DNA of 9,711 nucleotides from assembly GCA_021163155.1 (NCBI GenBank), contig JAGGXI010000118.1, positions 1-9,711 on the forward strand, in the 5' to 3' direction. Below the pieces are notes generated by a model. That model saw only the letters and a program-made list of their open reading frames with translations. It was not told the origin of the DNA and did not search any database. The DNA comes from Candidatus Aerophobota bacterium (GTDB lineage: Bacteria > Aerophobota > Aerophobia > Aerophobales > JAGGXI01). The position numbers and the translations under genes were made by a program. This document shows positions 6,677 through 9,711 of this stretch, one piece after another. Position 1 is the first letter of the stretch. Every line of letters begins with the position of its first letter.

Positions 6677-6850
6677 TTATTTAACATTTTGTTGGGGCGA
6701 AATTGACCTAAATTCATCATCCTTAGGGGTTAGCCAGATTTTACCTAAGATGCTCTCAGGATCCTCTAACTTATAGTTTTTCTCGCAAGAGAACCAGTAT
6801 AAAGTTTTGGCCCTCTGGGCTGGTTTAAAAGCTTTGGTTTTTGCCTTCAA
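6677..6850 (-). pseudogene. Unidentified open fragment, about 57 aa, probably a remnant
   Basis: The frame is open from about 6916 to TAA at 6677, but upstream of 6850 it overlaps another coding-like fragment in a different frame. A TTG at 6850 with AGAGGAG just before it is one possible start. The translation looks protein-like, with 'TLYWFSCEKNYKLEDPESILGKIWLTPKDDEF' split over two blocks around residues 18-50 of the short form. I do not recognise the family. Lack of a normal start and short length suggest the 3' end of a degraded gene. Confidence 0.35.
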
Positions 6851-6878
6851 GTTCTCCTCTCGCTGGCAGAACCCCGAC

Positions 6879-7076
6879 TTACCATACCTCCAAGAATCCC
6901 TTGCTCTTACGCTCAATTTTAGAGGAATCTTGCCCCAGCTCTTTCATCAGGTTTTCCACTGCTTTGAGCAAACAGTGATGGGTAACTGTTACATAGGCTC
7001 GCAAATCCTGTTGATCAAAGATATCAATGCCCATCAAGACTCCTGCTGCACCAGCAGTAGCAATAGTTACTACTGC
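6879..7076 (-). pseudogene. C-terminal remnant of an unidentified gene, 65 codons
   Basis: Directly after an in-frame TAG (7077-7079) the - strand encodes a clean, well-composed peptide. It starts with a small-residue hydrophobic stretch ('VVTIATAGAAGVLMGIDIF'), continues with a helix ('AYVTVTHHCLLKAVENLMKEL') and ends naturally ('SKGFLEVW') at TAA 6879-6881. There is no start codon or ribosome-binding site, so this is most likely the surviving 3' end of a longer gene whose 5' part was lost when the array to its right was laid down. I cannot name the protein. Confidence 0.45.
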
Positions 7077-7236
7077 CTATTAATAATTTGTAATAGATTT
7101 AGTTTTTTGAAAACGCTAAATGTCTATTATGCCTCAAAAATTTCGTTAAAATGTTTTCTTTCGCTTTAACACTTGTCGGTTAGTAATTCTTGGATTATTA
7201 TAACTGAATTTTTTGAAAGGTCAAATTCTGCAGATT
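7077..7236. other. AT-rich stretch with no recognised feature
   Basis: This separates the - strand gene remnants from the + strand cassette array. I see no open frame, hairpin or promoter worth calling. The lost 5' part of the remnant gene would have lain here, so a deletion or insertion junction is expected in or near this stretch. Confidence 0.4.
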
Positions 7237-7270
7237 CATCATCTAATAAGTTTAGGTAAACCTAGAAACA
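7237..7270 (+). repeat. Cassette-end repeat, copy 1 (box)
   Basis: This is one of three diverged copies of a non-coding box with consensus close to CATCAGCYAATAAGYTTAG followed by RTAAAYCYRGGAA. Here it reads CATCATCTAATAAGTTTAGG. It is followed directly by an integrase 3' remnant, as in copy 2. The function is unknown; it may be one end of an inserted cassette. Confidence 0.55.
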
Positions 7271-7417
7271 GGCTTTGAAGAATGAAAAGGAATCCCTATA
7301 AGATCCTTCCAGACTCTTTTAGGCTACGATAGATTGACAACCAGTGAGATTTATTTAAACTTATTCTTGAAGGATGCCGTCAAAGAATTTTTGAATAAGT
7401 GGCAGGTTCAGATATAA
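7271..7417 (+). pseudogene. Tyrosine-recombinase 3' remnant, copy 1
   Basis: From 7289 the frame reads 'GIPIRSFQTLLGYDR', 'LTTSEIYLNL' and then a helical tail ending '...EFLNKWQVQI' at TAA 7415-7417. This is the C-terminal catalytic end of a tyrosine recombinase (XerC/XerD style 'GxxIRxIQxLLGH...TTxxYxxL'), including the position of the conserved His (here Tyr in 'LGYD') and the nucleophilic Tyr in 'EIYLNL'. A TGA lies in frame at 7283-7285 and nothing upstream continues the gene, so only about 45 codons survive. Copies 2 and 3 at 7941 and 8751 are homologous. Confidence 0.7.
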
Positions 7418-7464
7418 CTATTTAGGCGTAATACCAAATCAACATAAATAGAAGGGAGAAGAGG

Positions 7465-7854
7465 GTGAAGTTAACAGATGGAAAAATCATTGAATTTCTC
7501 TGGAAGAGCCCTGTCAAGAGTTTTAAGACTATTCGAGACACCCTACAGTATTTGGATGGTCAGTGGATAGACGAAGACTTAGAGTATGAACTTTTCAATG
7601 AGGCTCTTGGTGACAATCCAGATGAGAAAGTCAGTGTTCAAGTTCCCAATATTGGGGGTATTACAGCAAATGCCTTATTGGCACTCACTTGGCATGCAAA
7701 AGCTTTTCATTTATTGAGAAGAAGAGTACGTGAAATTAGAGATAATAGTAGCCAGTCAGAGGAACTAATTGCCTTTTATGAATTAACTCCAGCTGGCAAA
7801 GAGGTTTTAAAACTTCTTGAAGGTATTATACAAATAAAGAATGGAATATCTTAG
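7465..7854 (+). CDS. Cassette cargo A: unrecognised winged-helix-like protein, 129 aa
   Basis: GTG start with GGGAG about six bases upstream. It is the only gene between integrase remnants 1 and 2. The N-terminal half is helical and acidic ('YLDGQWIDEDLEYELFNEALGD'). The middle ('GITANALLALTWHAKAFHLLRRRVREIRD', residues 65-93 in pieces) is a basic helical pair. The end 'FYELTPAGKEVLKLLEG' (104-120) is typical of the wing and last helix of winged-helix domains, such as the 'LTxxGxxxL' block of MarR-like and related proteins. A DNA-binding or regulatory role is therefore possible. I do not recognise a named family. The neighbours in equivalent positions are Abi-type genes, so a defence role is plausible by association only. 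Confidence 0.75.
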   Translation: MKLTDGKIIEFLWKSPVKSFKTIRDTLQYLDGQWIDEDLEYELFNEALGDNPDEKVSVQVPNIGGITANALLALTWHAKAFHLLRRRVREIRDNSSQSEELIAFYELTPAGKEVLKLLEGIIQIKNGIS

Positions 7855-7868
7855 AAGATCGACACTAC

Positions 7869-7940
7869 ATCTAACAATGATTAAAAGAAAAATCTAAGAC
7901 TTCTCTAATCGACTATCAGCTAATAAATTCAGGTTGAGCT
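7869..7940 (+). repeat. Cassette-end repeat, copy 2 (longer form)
   Basis: The copy begins at ATCTAAC just after cargo gene A, runs through TAATCGACTATCAGCTAATAA and passes into integrase remnant 2. The copy after cargo gene C (9397-9455) matches it in order: ATCTAAC, then an AATC/TAA stretch, TAATC, ATCAGC, AATAA and GGAAT. By eye the identity is moderate (well under perfect), so the copies are old or arrived separately. Confidence 0.55.
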
Positions 7941-8056
7941 GGAATCTTTATCAGAGCCCTTTAATATTTTCTGGGTCATGATAGGTTGGCAACTACTGAG
8001 ATTTATTTAAATCTTTTTCCCCAGAAGAAGCTATTAGGGAGTTTTTAGATAAGTAG
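7941..8056 (+). pseudogene. Tyrosine-recombinase 3' remnant, copy 2 (nonsense and frameshift)
   Basis: From 7941 the frame reads 'GIFIRAL', a TAA where copy 1 has Gln, then 'YFLGHDRLATTEIYLNL', retaining the catalytic His and the Tyr nucleophile. A two-base excess in the T/C run near 8011-8022, relative to copies 1 and 3, shifts the frame, after which 'PEEAIREFLDK' ends at TAG 8054-8056. The copy is clearly non-functional as protein. Similarity to copy 1 continues past the stop to about 8080 (ATATAAC, then a GTTAAG-like run), so the repeat is a DNA unit that extends beyond the coding end. Confidence 0.75.
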
Positions 8057-8087
8057 TAAGTTTCTTATATAACAGGTTAAGTGAAAT

Positions 8088-8741
8088 ATGACAGATGAAA
8101 TAGCGAAAAAAGAAATAAATCAGCTGGCAGACAAGGCTTTTGATTTTTTGGGGAAAGTAGTTAACCCTCCATTGGAAGAACTGGGTGGATTGCTGGCAGA
8201 CAAAATAAAATTTTGGCGATTTAAGAATCAAGTAAATATCGTACTTCAAGCAAAGCGTTTCTTTGAACAAAAAGGAGTCCAACCGAGAAAGATCCCCTTA
8301 AAGACGCTTGCTCCACTTTTAGAGCATAGCTCTTGGGAAGAAGATCCTGATATGCAAAGTAAATGGGCATCTTTATTGGCTAACGCAGCAAATCCGAGCT
8401 ATTCATATGATATTCACTTAGCTTACGTTGAGATATTAAACCAGTTATCGCCATTGGAAGCCAAGCTCTTGGATTTACTATTCAATGAATACGAAAAAAC
8501 TCCTTCCGATAAAAAACAGGCTCTTTCTTTTAGTAAAGAAAAGATTTGCCAAGTCATGAATATTCCATCAGAGAAATTCAATGTTCTGGTCGATAATTTA
8601 CTCAGATTAAACTTGTTGCAACCTCCAGCATCTCATGGTGGTGTTTCAATTGGAAAATACCCAATCGTCTTACGAACCTATGAGGTAATACAACTTACAC
8701 CGTTAGGATGTGATTTTGTTAGGCATTGTAGATTTCAATGA
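8088..8741 (+). CDS. Cassette cargo B: Abi-alpha family protein (DUF4393-like), 217 aa
   Basis: The pattern matches Abi-alpha/DUF4393 proteins, a family linked to abortive phage infection. The features I recognise are 'LGGLLADKIKFWRFKNQVNIV' split around residues 32-52, then 'IPLKTLAPLLEHSSWEEDPDMQ' (69-90), 'KWASLLANAANP' (92-103), 'YVEILNQLSPLEAKLLDLL' (113-131) and the characteristic end 'LTPLGCDFVRHCR' (203-215). The protein is mostly helical and soluble, with a winged-helix-like C-terminal half. The ATG is at 8088, with only a weak AGG about a dozen bases upstream. The start of the gene is about 30 bases past integrase remnant 2, and its stop is nine bases before remnant 3. The molecular activity of the family is not known to me. 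The gene is complete and undamaged. Confidence 0.75.
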   Translation: MTDEIAKKEINQLADKAFDFLGKVVNPPLEELGGLLADKIKFWRFKNQVNIVLQAKRFFEQKGVQPRKIPLKTLAPLLEHSSWEEDPDMQSKWASLLANAANPSYSYDIHLAYVEILNQLSPLEAKLLDLLFNEYEKTPSDKKQALSFSKEKICQVMNIPSEKFNVLVDNLLRLNLLQPPASHGGVSIGKYPIVLRTYEVIQLTPLGCDFVRHCRFQ

Positions 8742-8750
8742 TACCCTATG

Positions 8751-8807
8751 TTTTATTTAAACCTCTCCCCAGAGGACGCCATCAGGGAATTTTTAAATAA
8801 GTGGTGA
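8751..8807 (+). pseudogene. Tyrosine-recombinase 3' remnant, copy 3 (shortest)
   Basis: The frame reads 'FYLNLSPEDAIREFLNKW' and stops at TGA 8805-8807, matching the last residues of copies 1 and 2 including the nucleophilic Tyr. The part upstream of the Tyr, present in the other copies, is missing or scrambled here. The non-coding box repeat is also absent, because cargo gene B ends directly before it. Confidence 0.65.
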
Positions 8808-8902
8808 GACAACTTGCTCAGGCCTACTTAACCGGCAAGTAAGAAAACATACGGTAAATAGAATTTGAATAAAAATTGATACAAAACTTTTAGAGAGATA
8901 AA

Positions 8903-9391
8903 GTGTTAATTAATCCTAAGGACAGTCAAATAAAAGAAGTATATGCTCGATTTGGCTTAGCTATGTACCAAGTTCAATGCTTCGAGCGAACATTGGCGAT
9001 ATTATTAGCTACAGTATATGGGCCTAATCCCCAAAAGATTACAAGGCCTCAGTACGAGAAATTATTTGGCTTATATTTCCAAAAAACTCTTGGGAATTTA
9101 ATTAGTCAAATTCGTGAGTCCATTACAATTTCTCAGGAACTTGAAATTGCTCTATCAAAAGCTTTAAAAAAAAGGAATTGGTTGACACACCATTACTTTT
9201 GGGAAAGAGCTGCAGCATTCATGAAGAAAGAGGGACGGGAATCCATGATTGAAGAGTTACGAGAAATAGCCGATTTTTTCGAAGACATAGATTCGAAACT
9301 TACCGCAATTGTAGAAGAATGGGGAAGAAAACAGGGTATAACAGAACAAATAATACAGAGAAAAATGCGAGAGCTTAAAAATAACGAATAG
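8903..9391 (+). CDS. Cassette cargo C: HEPN-like protein, candidate RNase toxin, 162 aa
   Basis: GTG start with a weak AGAGAG a few bases upstream. The protein is all-helical. R91-N92 and H96 in 'KKRNWLTHHYFWERA' give the RNxxxH form of the Rx4-6H motif that marks catalytic HEPN ribonuclease domains in defence and toxin-antitoxin systems such as AbiU2-like and RnlA/LsoA-like proteins. Helices 1 and 2 ('YARFGLAMYQVQCFERTLAILL', in pieces from 14 to 35) and the C-terminal coiled helix (113-160) frame the motif. No antitoxin gene is adjacent within its repeat unit, so it may be self-contained and triggered by infection. It is the only gene between integrase remnant 3 and box copy 3. The HEPN call rests on the motif and fold pattern; the RNase role is inference. 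Confidence 0.65.
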   Translation: MLINPKDSQIKEVYARFGLAMYQVQCFERTLAILLATVYGPNPQKITRPQYEKLFGLYFQKTLGNLISQIRESITISQELEIALSKALKKRNWLTHHYFWERAAAFMKKEGRESMIEELREIADFFEDIDSKLTAIVEEWGRKQGITEQIIQRKMRELKNNE

Positions 9392-9396
9392 AATTT

Positions 9397-9455
9397 ATCT
9401 AACTATTTACAATCCTAAACTAATCACCCATCAGCCAATAAGCTTAGATAAATCC
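9397..9455 (+). repeat. Cassette-end repeat, copy 3 (no integrase remnant after it)
   Basis: ATCTAAC at 9397, then TAATCACCCATCAGCCAATA and AGCTTAGATAAATCCGGGAA, match copies 1 and 2. The similarity stops at about 9460 and the promoter of a serine recombinase follows at once, in place of the integrase tail. The right end of the array has thus been replaced or is the original junction. Confidence 0.55.
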
Positions 9456-9473
9456 GGGAATAAACTTTAAAAT

Positions 9474-9501
9474 TTGACTCCCTCTTAGTTTTTGCTATAT
9501 T
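9474..9501 (+). promoter_or_regulatory. Sigma70-type promoter for the serine recombinase
   Basis: TTGACT (9474-9479) and TATATT (9496-9501) are separated by 16 bases, followed by AAGGAG at 9515-9520 and ATG at 9528. This is the best -35/-10 pair in the window. Confidence 0.65.
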
Positions 9502-9527
9502 AGAAGTTGCTCTGAAGGAGTGGATCA

Positions 9528-9711
9528 ATGGAGAAAGTAAAACCGGTTGGTATCTGGGTGCGGGTCTCTACCGAAGACCAGGCCAAAGGTGAAAGCCCAG
9601 AACACCATGAAAAAAGAGCCCGCTTTTATGCTGAATCCAAAGGCTGGAAGGTAAAAGAGGTCTACGACCTTGAGGCAGTGAGTGGCAAATCGGTAATGAA
9701 CCATCCAGAGA
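9528..9711 (+). CDS. Serine recombinase, N terminus (runs off the window)
   Basis: The first 61 residues of a site-specific serine recombinase. 'GIWVRVSTEDQ' (8-18) carries the catalytic Ser14 in the RVST context, followed by 'GESPEHHEKRARFYAESKGW' and 'EAVSGKS', typical of the resolvase catalytic domain of large serine recombinases. The ATG at 9528 has AAGGAG seven bases upstream. Codon choice here (GCC, CGG, GGC, CCG, GTC) is richer in G and C than in the genes to its left, suggesting a separate origin. It could act on this array or belong to a further element to the right; the window ends before its zinc-ribbon and DNA-binding domains. Confidence 0.88.
   Translation, partial: MEKVKPVGIWVRVSTEDQAKGESPEHHEKRARFYAESKGWKVKEVYDLEAVSGKSVMNHPE

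Noticed and set aside
6807-7169. 120-aa + strand frame
   Set aside because: It lies antisense to the protein-like - strand remnants; composition is Cys/Ser/Leu-rich and there is no ribosome-binding site.
8034-8282. 82-aa - strand frame
   Set aside because: Antisense to the start of the Abi-alpha-like gene, with Phe/Tyr-rich shadow composition.
8812-8840. ACTTGC...GCAAGT inverted repeat after integrase remnant 3
   Set aside because: Only six pairs around a 17-base loop with no T run; too weak to call a terminator or recombination site.
7237-9460. Classical integron attC sites or a CRISPR array
   Set aside because: The repeats are few, diverged, long and mostly coding in origin; I see no attC R-box pairs and no short regular repeat-spacer pattern.

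Overview
The window is an AT-rich bacterial stretch: good Shine-Dalgarno sites, sigma70-type promoters, short intergenic gaps. No housekeeping gene is present, so I cannot name a phylum. Everything I recognise is mobile DNA or defence, so this reads as a defence island in an accessory region. An IS4-type transposase enters at the left edge and a serine recombinase leaves at the right edge.

Layout. (1) Positions 1-1052: 3' two-thirds of a DDE transposase on the + strand, then non-coding DNA with hairpins. (2) 1119-1885: a promoter, three tiny unrecognised genes in tandem on the + strand, and a bidirectional terminator. (3) 1874-4727, - strand: an operon with its own extended -10, encoding an N4/N6 amino DNA methyltransferase, a TdeIII/MjaII-type restriction endonuclease and a third protein that I read as a PD-(D/E)XK nuclease with a four-cysteine zinc ribbon. 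(4) 4722-6616, - strand: a second restriction-modification operon with the same kind of promoter, encoding another amino-methyltransferase overlapped by ATGA with an MvaI/BcnI-type restriction endonuclease, and possibly a 51-residue Cys-rich peptide. (5) 6677-7076, - strand: remnants of one or two unidentified genes. (6) 7237-9460, + strand: three single-gene units (a winged-helix-like protein, an Abi-alpha/DUF4393 protein, a HEPN-like protein). They are separated by diverged copies of the last ~20-45 codons of a tyrosine-recombinase gene and by a second, non-coding repeat. (7) 9474-9711: promoter and N terminus of a serine recombinase.

How it works together. The two restriction-modification pairs should each modify host DNA and cut unmodified incoming DNA. 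The extra nuclease may assist the first pair. The array at 7237-9460 looks like stacked cassettes: [tyrosine-recombinase 3' end]-[one defence-type cargo gene]-[end repeat]. This suggests repeated insertion into the 3' end of an integrase gene whose intact copy is not in the window. It is the most unusual structure here. The repeats, the int-tail translations and the cargo families are read directly from sequence or family memory; the cassette mechanism is inference.
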